Source of the DNA: [Phialemoniopsis] sp. UDSM-2020
Taxonomy: Eukaryota; Ascomycota; Sordariomycetes; Thyridiales; Thyridiaceae
Length of the DNA stretch: 64,000 nt
Direction: 5' to 3'
NCBI GenBank assembly: GCA_018873225.1
Contig: JAEILZ010000008.1
Span: 1 to 64,000, forward strand
Shown: positions 10,781-21,986 of the stretch, in pieces
Numbering within the stretch: position 1 is the first letter of the stretch
Layout of the letters: each line of letters begins with the position of its first letter
Notes under the pieces: model-generated
What the model was told of the DNA's origin: nothing
The model's input: the letters and a program-made list of their open reading frames with translations, nothing else
The model's database searches: none
Position numbers and translations under genes: made by a program

Positions 10781-12170
10781 TCAATACGGCACAAACTCTT
10801 CGTGCCCATCCCACAGGCTCACGAGCAGCGACCTCTCGCCAATCCACGGTGATCTTGCGTGCTGGAGAACCGGTCAGTAACAGACAGAACATGACTAATC
10901 AGCAATCAACAAGAAGCAAACATACCTGCACAGTATAATTATCGATCAGCGCGACGTCACCCTCCTCCCACGGTGCCAGAAAGCCAATGTCGTCTGATAT
11001 TTGCAGCAGCCTCTCCAAATACTCTTTTGGGATGGGGGACCCGTCGCCATACGTAGTCGGCAGATGGTAGCCACCATCGGTGCCCCTGTACGGCGGGTCA
11101 AGGGCCTTCCTGTCCCTTTGACGGCCATAGACTCCACCGAGACCATTGAACGGAACTGCCTGGCCGGTGGACTTGATCCGGCGGACAGCAGGTAAGCGTT
11201 GAACGACGTGCAATGCGCCGTTGGGTTGCCAGTCAGCCTCAGCCTGAAGACGAGTTTTGAGCACGGTTTCGACTTTGCGGCGTTGAACCTCGAGGGAATC
11301 TCCAGGAGAAATGTCAAAGCCGTACGAATCTTGCCAGTTCCAGCCTATTTTCTTCGACTCGGGATCTTCTTTGGCGGGATAATATTGTCTGCCAGTGATG
11401 CCTAAACCAAGAATCAGCACAGCACTAATTCGGCATATGTATCGAGTGACTCTGACCTTTCTTGATGAGCTGGTCGACAAAATCAGGGAGCTCCGCCGAA
11501 AGACGATTGTAGAGCTCAATGGTGGACAAAAGGGGTGTTTGCCCTCCTGTTCTCACATCAGTTCTTTCCGCTCAGTCCAAATCCATGGTTGACAATCCTT
11601 ACCTTGGTCTGGCACCTTTTGGGAGTAGAAGAATAGAACGCCTGGGAAATGTGCACTCCGGCCATATTCGTTATGGTAATAGAATTTGACGTTGGGGGGC
11701 TCTTCATTGGCCGTCTTGATGTTATCTCCGACAGTATTTCGTTTGCCAGATAGTCCAACTTCTTGATGAGGCTGCGGAAACTTGAACGCGCGAACGAGCT
11801 TGGAGAAGTCATCAGCAGTCTCGATGGGAAACCCGCGGAACAATATGGCGCCGTCTATCAATGATGTTAATGTTAGCAGTCATGACATCAACTGCGTTAC
11901 CTGGCTGAGGATTGAGAACTTACGGTTCGTCAAAAGACCTCGAAAAGCTTGTCTTTCCACGAGCTTCTCGATGTGTTGCACTGCAGAGTCTACATCTGGA
12001 AACGAGGTGCCGGGCTTGACACGGATGCCAAGAGGGAAAACATGACCTTGTACATTGCGACTGTTTGGGATTGCAAATGTCTCGAGCCTTGTGTCGAGCT
12101 CCTGGTCCCCAGCGACTGGGCCAAAGGATATTCCGACTTCCGATACCTTGCTCGTAGTTGCGGTCGCCAT
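10781..12170 (-). CDS. TauD/TfdA-type 2-oxoglutarate dioxygenase
   Basis: Exons 12170-11924, 11854-11603, 11546-11457, 11401-10926, 10861-10781; 381 residues. It is a non-haem Fe(II)/2-oxoglutarate-dependent oxygenase of the clavaminate-synthase-like fold. The start of the core is NHGAILFRGFP, the metal motif appears as HNEYGR (HxE, as in many fungal members), DQGGQTPLLST follows, and the distal His and 2-oxoglutarate Arg lie in HARSPWIGERSLLVS, which opens the last 27-codon exon. All five exons join in frame. Neighbours are two anion-type MFS permeases, so it may open or oxidise an imported small acid such as a sulfonate or aryl-oxy acid (inference). Confidence 0.9.
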
Positions 12171-12884
12171 TTTGACACAGTTACATTGATTGTTGACTCG
12201 CTGCACGATAGGCATGCACAGACGTAGATGAATTAATGTCCATTATCCCTTCAATAGGTCAGGTCCCTTCCCTCACCACCTCTGCTCCGAACTCGGTCGC
12301 TGGGAGGCGACCGCCAATTGCATCATGCCAGGGCTAAAGGTCGTGATAGAACAGGGACGCTATTGCGCCATCTAGCCAACCCAAATTGAGATTTTTACTC
12401 CATAATTTCCCACCCATGGTCGAATGATAATGAACAGAACCCTTTCAAGGACGCGGAAGATATTATGGTGAAATGTAGCGGACCTTTCTCACATATTTAA
12501 TCAACATGGGAAACCCTCCGAGCCAAGCACTGACGGCGTACGGTCTATTTGATGCCGGAGGTCTTCCGGCGACGATTGTCCGCCGTTCACCTTACGGAAG
12601 ACGGCACGGTGAAGAAGTAGCAGCCCCAGAAGCACATAAGGAAAATGATACGCGCTCCGCACTCGGCTCACGGTCTACATTTCATTGTCAGTGTCGCCAA
12701 GACCACCAGTGCAAACCCTGGAGTTTGCAATCAAGGCCATAATGGCGAGCTGGTTACAAGGGGTATAGCTTCAATCAAAGGCGGTCATTCAGTCGCCTTT
12801 ATAACCATTGCAGATCATTCATAGGATATTATCCACTGTGATCCTCTGTACATCGCTGTTTCCATCTCACCAAAGGTCACAATC
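12171..12884. promoter_or_regulatory. Divergent promoter, dioxygenase / MFS
   Basis: No gene seen. It contains the 17 bp palindrome GCCGGAGGTCTTCCGGC (12554-12570; six-base arms, CGG-N7-CCG), a plausible Zn2Cys6 operator about 315 bp upstream of the MFS start. Further CGG/CCG triplets follow to 12615. Confidence 0.4.
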
Positions 12885-14950
12885 ATGGGATTTTCTCCAA
12901 CGAAGAAGACCGACCAGCGCGTCGATGTCGAGCAGCGCAGTGGTTCGGAATTGGATGCAAATGAGGACCCGTCTCTCAAAAATCGAACATGGAGAAGCTA
13001 TTTCTGGGACTCGTGGGACAAGAGCGCTGAGGTATGTCCATTCGCGATCCCAGATCCGGTGATCTACTTCTAGCGACGGTCTAACATGAAGATGCCAATA
13101 CAGGAACGCAAATTGATACTCAAGGTGGTTATCTGAGGATGTAGAAGCCTTGCGCTTGTGACATTGTGCTGACTTGATACTACCAGATGGATCTGACTTT
13201 AATGACATTCGGCTGCCTCGGCACGTTCATCAAATACCTCGACAAGTCAGTTTTCGCCGACGCATTTTCCGTAATTACATATGACGGCTAATCTTAATTT
13301 CTCTAGATCAAATCTGCAGTCCGCCTTTGTCAGCGGGATGAAAGAAGATCTCTCGCTTTATGGCAATGAGCTAAACTATGCCAACACAGCCTACAGTATT
13401 GCAAACGTGAGTAGTTCTCTGTCTATTGCCCATGACCGGCCGAAGCCTTACGAGTTCCAGATCATCGCCCTCTGGCCGACGAATTTAATCTTGACTCGAG
13501 TCAATCCGAGATGGTTCATTCCGTTCCTCGAGATCGGGTGGACCATCATCACCTTCTGTCAGGCGATCATGAAGACACCAACATAGATGTACGTGCTGAG
13601 AGCCATCCTGGGAATCTTCGAAACAGGCCACTACTCAGCTGTGGTCTACCTTTGTGGCGCGTGGTACCAGAAGGGCGAGCTCGCTCGGAGGCTAGCCATC
13701 ATCAACATCACGACAGCCATCGGCCCCATGTTCTCCAGCTATCTACAGGCCGCAGCGTACACTGGGTTGAACGGGGTGCACGGCAGAGCGGGATGGCAGT
13801 GGCTCTTCATCATCGATGGTACGTCCCTCTTGCTTGATCAATTTCGGCGAGGCAGTCGTGGCTAATTCTTTCTCTAGGTGTCATATCCCTCGGCGTGATC
13901 GTTCCTCAACTCATCTTCTACCCTGATGTCCCAGCACGCCAGAAGCCTGACTATGTGTTCACCGAAAGGGTAGGTCCTGCGAGATGAAGGCAGTAATGAA
14001 TGTTTACTAATGAGTGACGTAGGAGATCGAGATAGCCAGGGACCGAAACCCTCGAGAGGGCAGAGTTAAGCAAGGCGCATTCACTCTCAAACAAATGAAG
14101 CGCTGGTTCTTGACGCCGGATATTGTAAGTCTCCATTTTACATCAGTCTTTCGTGTATTGCAGACAGTGCTAACGGCAATAGTGGATGCTCTGGATCATC
14201 TCATAGTTTGTCATCCCCAACTTCACTGACCGCTTCCAACATGATTCTAACAGTACTTAGCGCCAATGCCGTTGTCGACCAACCGATGCTGTCTATGGCA
14301 TTCTGGTTCAAGGCATGGAACTCTGTCATACCCGGATCATACACTGTGCCCCAGATCAGTACGTTCTACCCCTGCAAACAGGCTTTTGGTCCTTGACATC
14401 CTCTAAACATGCACCGACAGATAATTACACCACTGGCATTCAGGCTGTCACAGTAGTGGTAACCCTCCTGATGGCTTGGTCTAGCGACACCTGGCTCCGT
14501 GGTCGCCGCTGGCCCATGCTCGTCGTCGGGAGCACCGTGAGCGCAATTTGCTGTCTGATTCTGAACAACACACCCGTTTTTCCGATCCACAACCGAGCCG
14601 GAAGGTGGACACTCTATTATCTGACAGGCTTTTGTCAATCCAGCAATTCGATGTTTTGGGCATGGACGCAGGAGACTCTGGCTGGAGATCCCGGAACGCG
14701 CGCTTTCGCATCAGCAGGTCTCAACGTGTGGGCCTCATTGTCACACGCTGTCATGCCTCTTGCGCTGTTCAAGGTGGTTGACCAGCCTGCCGTTGTGGCG
14801 GGCAACTATGGCGCGACGGCTTTTGCCATCCTCCACTCCCTGACGGCATTGGCTCTGGCATATCGACAGCACCGACGGGGTCATGTCGCCATTGACGACA
14901 TCACGGATGAGGCAGACGATACACGCACGGAAGTCAGGACGAGCAGCTAA
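12885..14950 (+). pseudogene. MFS permease (pantothenate/allantoate-like), in-frame stop
   Basis: Ten exons join in frame: 12885-13031, 13104-13124, 13187-13245, 13307-13406, 13461-13818, 13878-13969, 14023-14124, 14183-14205, 14261-14358, 14421-14950 (510 codons including the final stop). The product would be a 12-segment anion:cation symporter (WDSWDKSAEERK, YSIAN, WQWLFIIDG, NNYTTGIQAV). Codon TAG at 13584-13586 interrupts exon 5 between MKTPT and MYVLRA, where family members have a Gln, so CAG to TAG is the simplest explanation. No in-frame intron removes it: candidate donors upstream give introns of only 29 or 49 bases, and the 49-base one shifts frame. Everything downstream is still open. 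It is either a recent pseudogene or carries a sequencing error. Confidence 0.75.
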
Positions 14951-15164
14951 GTGCGAGGGCGCAGGCAAAAGGTTGGCTTGATGGATTCGGTGATTTCGTT
15001 GCGCATGACATGACAACTGGTGCCTGGAAACCGAGTCATTCGGGGCACTGCATTCTCTTCTGCCTGAGAACTACACGCACACGGACTTATGTTCTTGAGA
15101 GGAGAAACCTCTGAGATGATCAAGTCGCAACCATGAGTTACAACAGCAGAACAATCCGATCCTT

Positions 15165-17560
15165 TTAATAGATTGGTGCCCCGGCCCAGAGGAAATCGTT
15201 CCACTCCCCCCATTCTAAGCTATCAAGAGTATAGTCTCCAAGGCTGGGGATGTTGGTAGCTTCTTTAGATGTTTCCGTTTCCATATTTGTGACGCTGGGC
15301 AATGACAGTCCATCCTTGTGTGCTATCCGCGTTGTATCATGACCAAAACTTCCTCTTTCGTGGCCGGGCGCTTCTGTCACTTGCTCTAGGCATGGATCGC
15401 GATTTGATTGTAGCCCATGTTCGTATTTCTGGCGACTATTCTGCGCATCGTGTGTTGCTATGATTGGCGTCAGGCCGTCTGGCAGAACAACATCCCTACC
15501 GTTGGGATATGAAGATGAGTCTTTGCGCACAACTTCCTGATGCCGGTGTTTGGAAGCCCGGTTGAGGAGGACTCGCAATGGCTGCCAGAGGGGATCAGCT
15601 TGCACAGCTTCAGAAACGTCGTCGAGGGAGTTTGTCACTAGGGTCCAGGCTTCTTCCGATTGAGTGTCCCAGGGCAGTGAACAAATGCGGCTCAATATAA
15701 TGGCGTACGCTTGCCACTGCATATGCCCTTGCAACACCCAAGCATAGCGTCCCTTGTCAATCGCATGCCGTATCGCCCAGGTGTCTTTGAGAATAGCGAC
15801 CGCCAAGTTGAATGAACCAGTGTCGGGTAGGCTGTCTTGCGACGCGGGACGACGCTGATGTTTGATGATGAGGGTCCAGACATTGAAGTTCACCCTGAAC
15901 ACGGTGCCGAGAGCAAGACGTCTTCCCCGATTGGATTGGGCATTGATACGCTCTTCAATCGCATTTTGAAAGTCATCAAGGATCGTCGACATCGAGTCCA
16001 TGCCCAACTCTGGATCGATATCTCCTGAGGTTATGCGGGAGGTATAGGATTTCAGGGTCTGGATAAGTTTCCAAGTATCGTGCCGGGTGATACTGACCGT
16101 TGAGTCAGTGAAACCTGGCCTCGGGTCTGGAAGAGCCGTCATTGTTGGTTCAAGGTCCTCATCATTTAGGTTTGTCGGTGGGAGTGTATCAGAATCCGAT
16201 TCCGAAATGCCAAATCCGGGAACCTGGCTGTCGCCTAGGCGTTGGTCAAAACAGCAGATGTTCCACCAGAGACGGCGACGATTTTCTGCCTCGAAAGTCG
16301 AGATATTGGGAAAGTGGGACCCATCACGGTGTAACCCTATCGAGACGGCTATGCGAATTAGCAGGCCAACTAGGGACCACGTATAGCGGGTTGATTCATT
16401 CCGTCGAATGCAGAAGACGTAAAGTGTAAACGCCTGTACTACAGAGATACTGGTAGTGTTGATGAAATCGGCTTTGGCAAGTGCCTGCTCGGTCCCAAAT
16501 CGCAACTGCGCCATAAAGTGCTCCTTGTCTCGATCGAAGTTCACCCTGACCTATCACAAGAAATCAGTAGTGTCCGAATTGCGGGATGGCAGTGACATGC
16601 TTACCTCCTCAACAGAAAGCGTATTGATCGCGAGGAGTGACATGGCGAACAGGAGCGGTTCCATCGAGGGATCTGAATCCTGCAGCCGATATTTGCAGTC
16701 CTGCAGTGCTTTGTGTACAGTTGGAGTATGGAAGATATGGACGATCTGGCACACATTGTCGATGTATGTCTGCCAGATGAAGAACATCTCGGACGGCAAA
16801 GGGCGTAGTTTTCCAAGACTAGTATCGCTTGCGGATGTGCCGCGGAAAAGATAGAGAGCGCCATCTGAGAAAGTCGTTTGGTGTGATGGCTGGAAGGATG
16901 GCGCATAACCAGGCTCGGCATCATCTTCGTGATCTTCGAGCTCTGCGAAGGTTTCTCGGACGATCCTAATCTGGATCAAGGGGAGGTCTGTCAGATACCC
17001 TCACAAACGCGAGAATACTCGAGAAGCATTTCCACACCACTCACTTCCTGACGCAGGGCAGCCCAGAAACGGTCGCCCACATAAACACCGCCCTTCGCAT
17101 TTGATAGAGCAAACGTCGATGTTTGTGCATCAAGCAACCTGAAGTGGCTGGCTTTCTCAATGCCATGATAATACTCTACTGCTTCTGACTGCATCGTGTT
17201 ATTTGCCGTTGCATGATGTCGGTCGCGGTAGATTCCCATGGTTTCCGGCGCAACTGTGTGTGTCTGGAGCTGGCCATCGATCGATCCCGAATGTTTCCGG
17301 CTGTCCAGCTCCGTGTTCAGGCTGTCGACCACAGTTTCCAGGTGGTGAAGCCGGTCTGATAGGGCCCTTTGCTTCAAATCTCTCCTCGACGGGGCACGTC
17401 TAGTTTCTGAACGGTGCACCGCTCGACCCGAGGACGGAAAGACGCAGTCTCTTGCGGCTCTGACACAATTGCCACAAGGCCACCGACGATCACAGCGCAC
17501 TTTCCGGCGGCGGCAGTCGGAGCAACTCCACATGTATTCGGCGGACTCGGCATTCGACAT
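15165..17560 (-). CDS. Zn2Cys6 transcription factor
   Basis: Exons 17560-17045, 16970-16605, 16550-15165; 755 residues. The N-terminal zinc cluster (CSDCRRRKVRC, then CGNCVRAARDC) is followed by a short coiled-coil segment (LSDRLHHLETVVDSLNTEL). The fungal-specific regulator domain includes SVGLHRDGSHF-like and RRRLWWNICCFDQRL motifs. Intron 1 uses GTGAGT and joins FWAALRQE to IRIVRETFAELED, matching the family. The start at 17560 is the first in-frame ATG before the cluster. Target genes cannot be known from sequence; nearest are the broken MFS (convergent, 214 bp) and the DHA1 transporter. Confidence 0.88.
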
Positions 17561-17957
17561 GGCCAGCTCTTCGAGTGATATTGGTCGCCTCAATGCATTG
17601 CTCTTCGCAGGGAAATCAAGAAGATGTGATGAAATGTGGTCATCAGGTGGATTTGTCAACGCGCGATTGTGCTTATGTTATGTGGGGCTAGGCCGAGTGC
17701 CCGACTACCGATCACCGACCCTCCGATCCCCGGTCCCACCGAAGGACCACTAACCGGCCCGGGCGACAATCAACACGTCCTTCCGGGATTGCCAAGCCCG
17801 AGCTAGTCGACACACTTCGAGATTGTAAGGCATTCTAATTCTGTCTCAGACGTGCCATGCTATTGATCTATTGCTACAATTTCCTCGTCATTATTTGATG
17901 GCAGGTATCGTGAACATCCTAAACTAAGTGTAATTATGTGTCTGGGATGCTACTTGA
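17561..17957. promoter_or_regulatory. Regulator promoter with CCGA array
   Basis: Upstream of the minus-strand regulator lie six CCGA tetramers within 50 bp, at 17693, 17701, 17708, 17715, 17723 and 17739, mostly 7-8 bp apart. This could be an autoregulatory Zn2Cys6 array. The rest, up to the stop of the MFS gene at 17958, is featureless AT-richer sequence. Confidence 0.4.
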
Positions 17958-19731
17958 TCAAACTTTGAAAGTGCCGCTGGCACGTATCCTGTCGCCGTAC
18001 AGGTAGAGAATCCAGGGAATTGGTGCAAAGGCGATTGCCAGGAAGCCGAGAAGACTGTTTCCCCACCCGAGACCAAGCTTCGAGTACAGCGCTGGGCCTG
18101 CCAGTGGAAGAAAAGCGGCTGACGTGCATCGAAAGACGGTGTTGGCTGCTAATGCGGATGCTCCTGCTTCCGCCCCGTAAACCTGAAGGAGGTATACCAT
18201 TTGCGGCATCTTGCACTAGGTTAGCTGTAGTCTGATGACACTTAAGGCTTGTGGACTTACCAGCATTGATACAACCCCAAAGCCTACGAGCACGTTTCCT
18301 AGTATCGGCAAAATCCAATGCGCACGCTTTTCCACGCACCAGGCATACCAAAACATACCAGCCGGGAGAACCGGGACGGCAAATGCCATGAAGGCTAAAC
18401 GATCTTCTGGTCTTCCGTGGCCCCTCTTCTTCGCCAATCTGTTCATAATCTTTTGGCCGATGACCTGCTGTGAGAAGAGTCCCAACAAGATACCACTGCC
18501 GGGACCAAGGTAAGCAAGTCCGGTGGTGCCTATCGAGAAACCATACTGCTGTCTGAAAACCATCGGAATGGTTGTAAACAACAAGAATATGAGACCAAAG
18601 GCAAAAGCGGCGTAGAGAGAGAGGAACAGAACAATGGGGGAGAAAGCAAGCAGCCTCAGAGGCCTGGTGATGTCGTGGATGAGTTGCTTAACTGCCCCTC
18701 TGTCTGGTACTATGGTCAAGTCGGTGCGATTTTCTGGTCTTTGGCTCCGGACTCGACGATGGAGAATGACGGGGGCGTAGGTCTCGCGAAGAAAGGCGAT
18801 GCTCAACAGGACAAGGACGCCGGACTAGATTAGTGAGTTAGCACCGAGTTTGATGCTCGCAACTGGGAAGGACACAGATCGTACCGCGATCAAGAGAACC
18901 CTGAAATCCCACCGCCAGCCAACGTTATCTGTGATAAAACCTCCTGCGATGGGCCCGATGGTTGGCCCAAGCATTGGGCCGATGACGAACAGAGTCATCC
19001 ACTTCGGACGCTTCTCGGGTGGAGTGACATCTGCAAGCGTTCCTCCACCCACAGCAATTGGGACCGCGCCGGCAAACCCGCTGAGCAGCCGGAAGACGAT
19101 GAACGACTCGATGTTCTTGGCAAAGGCGCAGCCAATGATGAAGGCGATGTAACCGACCCCAGCCACGGCATATATGGGCAGTCGACCATACAACTCCGAC
19201 ATGGGCGCCAAGACTAGCGGACCTACGGCAAACCCCAGCATGTAGAGCGAGACAGCCAGGCTCACGACTGTGTCACTGGTGACGCTGAACTCTGCGGCCA
19301 TTTGTGCTGCACCGGGGGCAAACATCGTCGCCGCTAGGTTTCTAGGATTCACAGTCAGTTCAAGAAAACAAAGCGTGAGAGCATAATAAAACTAGAGTGA
19401 TATAATCAAGTGCAACGTACGTGACGAGGCTGAAAATGGCTGTGATTATGATTTGACCATGGCGTTTAGAAGCCGGCCAGTTCAGGGGGCTGTCGGGATC
19501 GTTTGGTCCGTTGCTAGCAAGTGCGCTTAGGTTGCGCTCTTCATCTGAGAAGCCATTCTCCTGTGATGTAAACGACTTCTCAACATCCTCTCTTCGCGCT
19601 GGAACAGCTGTTGCGGTACATTCTGCATGGTTCTGGGGCGGTGCTGCAGGCGGCCGCTGTACTGGGACTTCTCCAGCATCACGGATCTGGAGTCGCTCCT
19701 GGGTGCTGTTCATTGGATATGAAGAATTCAT
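17958..19731 (-). CDS. MFS drug-exporter-like transporter (DHA1 family)
   Basis: Exons 19731-19421, 19341-18885, 18824-18261, 18215-17958; 529 residues. A polar N-terminus leads to DPDSPLNWP, a signature at the start of fungal DHA1 exporters, then NLAATMFAPGAAQMAAEF, YGRLPIYAVAG (motif A region), PKWMTLFVIGPMLGPTIGP and GWRWDFRVLLIA. The C-terminal half ends with SALAANTVFR and a short tail. Twelve membrane segments are expected. The start is the first ATG in frame (19731). It shares a promoter with the inactive aspartic-protease-like gene. The exported compound is unknown. Confidence 0.9.
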
Positions 19732-20456
19732 GGCGATGTTTGTGTAATACAAGTCTGATATTTGAAATGCAAGAGAAAGATGGTCTCTTCATTTTTTCTT
19801 CTTGGCTATTATTTATATATATCGTTATTTTGAAATTCGGTGCTCGGTGTGCAACTTATCACATCCGTGGAAGCCTTGGTCATCACAGGCTATCGACCCG
19901 CTTCAACCAAGTCCGTGTCGCCGGTACATCACAGAGCGTGCAGCTGGGCGCGGTCGTCTACATATGTCACACGCAACGGAGTTGAGCCGACCTCCGCAGG
20001 CCGGAGGTCTCGCTGTTCGGCCTTGCCCCACATTTTTGCCGGATCCACCTCGCATCGGCGGCGCGACTCAACCTGTGCGCAATTGATGTGTGCCATTATT
20101 CCGTTCCTGCTGCCCATCTGGTCCTCGAAGCCCTGCGTTATGCCTGACAGCACTGCTCGAGCGCAGGGGTAGGCAAGAGCAGTACTTTTGCAGCGCGTAC
20201 TTACCTGAATCCGTCATTCGAGTCGTCTGGCGGCGATCCACATCTCGTCGCCAAGCCGGCAAAAAGGCACAATCCCTGTCATTCTCTTTGACGCCGTCTC
20301 ACATGATCATTTCTTTGATGACTTCGCCTCATTTCTAGGCACCCCCTAATTGATCCTACGCCTGCTCCTCAAGACTCGGGGCATGTCGCGCCCAAAGTTG
20401 GACACTGTCACATTTCACTCCTTTTCTGCTGTCGCGACACTGCATCAAGGTTCGCG
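19732..20456. promoter_or_regulatory. Divergent promoter, DHA1 transporter / pepsin-like gene
   Basis: No gene seen. A palindrome with perfect 8 bp arms, GACCTCCG-N5-CGGAGGTC (19989-20009), contains an everted CCG...CGG pair. It is a candidate Zn2Cys6 operator. The 11-mer GCCGGAGGTCT (20000-20010) also occurs in the palindrome at 12554. Confidence 0.4.
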
Positions 20457-21986
20457 ATGGCGTTCACTCGTTTCTTGACGTCGCTACTGCTTGCGACAGC
20501 GTGCGCTGAGGCGGCGCATGTCGAGACCAAGCTCTACGCGACGAGCCCACGGGCACTGACCGTCTATGAGGAAGATATGCGGACGCAGAACGCCCAGTAC
20601 TTTACCTTCAATGGCGCCATTCCTTGGTACCCTTACTCTATGGACGTCGGCGTCGGCACCCCGGCGCAGACACAGTCCATGGCACTCACGGTGCAGCACG
20701 GCGAGTCGTGGATCCTGTGGGACGAGCACTGCTTGCCGCGCGACATCAATCCGAACCGCACGGCCTATTACCGCAACTGCAGCAGCGGCTCCTTTGATGA
20801 CACCAAGTCCCCAACGTTTGGCTACAACGAGACGGGACGCTACTTTGGGTCGTACGGATTTGGCCGCGAGGCCGGCGTCGAGGGCCGCGTGATGCAAGAC
20901 ACGGTACGCATCGGGGAGGCTGAGTGGGGCAACTCGACCATGGCCATCGGCACGGCGACCTTACTGGACACGGGCTTCTTTGGTCTCGGTCGCCCGTGGC
21001 TGTACGCCAATTACAAGCTTGCGACCGGCTCAGGGCAGACGACGATGCTCGACCAGATGGTGCAGCACAAGGTGATCAACTCGCCCACTTTCAGCATCTA
21101 CGCCAACAACGAGCTTCTCAACTCGACCGAAGCGCGCCAGGAAGTGGGCAGGATCCTGTTTGGGGCTGTCGACAAGAGCAAGTACAACGGCCCGCTCAAG
21201 CGTATCCAGGCGTCTGCGGCGCGGGATAAGATGTCAAGGAAGGACGAGCGAGCGCCTGGCTACGTGGCCAACGTGACCGGCTTCTGGACCAAGGACGCCG
21301 CCGGTCAGGAGGCGCCAATTGGAGCCCAGACCTCGCCCTTCTACGCCGTCATCGACCCGGCCTTTGCCCTCAGCAACGTGCCCAATTCTGTAACGAACGA
21401 GCTCTACAGGCGGCTGGACGATGTTTGGTACCTGAGCTACATCAACCTCAAGGGGTTCCCCTGCGAGCTCATCTCCAACCTCACTGGTAGCTTCGGCGTC
21501 GAGCTGGGCGGTGCAGGCGGTTACCGCCTAGAGGTGCCGCTTCGAGACCTCGTTGTGCCGCCCGAGATATTCCACATGGTTCTTTCGGATAAATGGGAGG
21601 GCCGCGTGGGCAGAAAGTTATGCCTGATTGCCGTGCAAGAGAACGTGCGGGACAACAACTACTTCCAATACGACTACGAGAAGATGGCCAGCGAGTGGGT
21701 GATTGGCAGTATGATGCTCCAGAACACGTACGCCGTGTTTGACAGCGAAAACATGGAGATAAGCATGGCACCGCTCAAGGCAAATGGCGGTGCTGCGGAC
21801 ATTGTGGATTTCGACCAGGTTGGGGCACACGCGCCTGACTCGGAGTTTGTGGGCTACGCTGAGTGTTTTGTGGAGAGTTGCAGAAAGAAGGAGGAGGACA
21901 AGAAGAACGATGGCTTGCGTGTTGATCTGCACATGGGGCTCTTGGCTGGCTCGATCGTGGGAGTCCTGTCCTACGTTTCGAGCTAG
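20457..21986 (+). CDS. Secreted pepsin-fold protein lacking catalytic aspartates
   Basis: Intronless, 509 residues, with a signal peptide (1-20). The fold of the A1 aspartic-protease family is recognisable: PYSMDVGVGTPAQTQSMAL leads into the first catalytic loop, and FYAVIDPAFALSNVP is the second. The usual DTG/DSG triads are replaced by Q80-H81-G82 and D300-P301-A302, so the first catalytic Asp is gone and the second loop is altered. A DTG at 171-173 lies in the later DGILGLG-type loop, not in the active site. There are many N-glycosylation sequons, and a hydrophobic C-terminus (GLLAGSIVGVLSYVSS) may be a GPI signal. It is probably a pseudoprotease with a binding or wall role (inference). 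Confidence 0.85.
   Translation: MAFTRFLTSLLLATACAEAAHVETKLYATSPRALTVYEEDMRTQNAQYFTFNGAIPWYPYSMDVGVGTPAQTQSMALTVQHGESWILWDEHCLPRDINPNRTAYYRNCSSGSFDDTKSPTFGYNETGRYFGSYGFGREAGVEGRVMQDTVRIGEAEWGNSTMAIGTATLLDTGFFGLGRPWLYANYKLATGSGQTTMLDQMVQHKVINSPTFSIYANNELLNSTEARQEVGRILFGAVDKSKYNGPLKRIQASAARDKMSRKDERAPGYVANVTGFWTKDAAGQEAPIGAQTSPFYAVIDPAFALSNVPNSVTNELYRRLDDVWYLSYINLKGFPCELISNLTGSFGVELGGAGGYRLEVPLRDLVVPPEIFHMVLSDKWEGRVGRKLCLIAVQENVRDNNYFQYDYEKMASEWVIGSMMLQNTYAVFDSENMEISMAPLKANGGAADIVDFDQVGAHAPDSEFVGYAECFVESCRKKEEDKKNDGLRVDLHMGLLAGSIVGVLSYVSS

Noticed and set aside
10296..10892. 198-codon open frame on the minus strand
   Set aside because: Antisense to the last MFS exons; only its 5'-most end overlaps the true last exon of the dioxygenase, in another frame.
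14183..14262. Apparent frameshift between exons 8 and 9 of the MFS pseudogene
   Set aside because: Using the acceptor at 14259-14260 (TTAG) rather than 14252-14253 restores the frame, so only the TAG at 13584 remains as a lesion.
16981..17044. Very short intron (28-34 bp) in the regulator at 15.2-17.6 kb
   Set aside because: A stronger GTGAGT donor at 17044 with the acceptor at 16971 gives a normal 74 bp intron and a better family match.
21000..21010. DTG at residues 171-173 of the pepsin-like protein as a catalytic triad
   Set aside because: It falls in the DGILGLG-type loop about 90 residues after the first active-site loop, not at a catalytic position.
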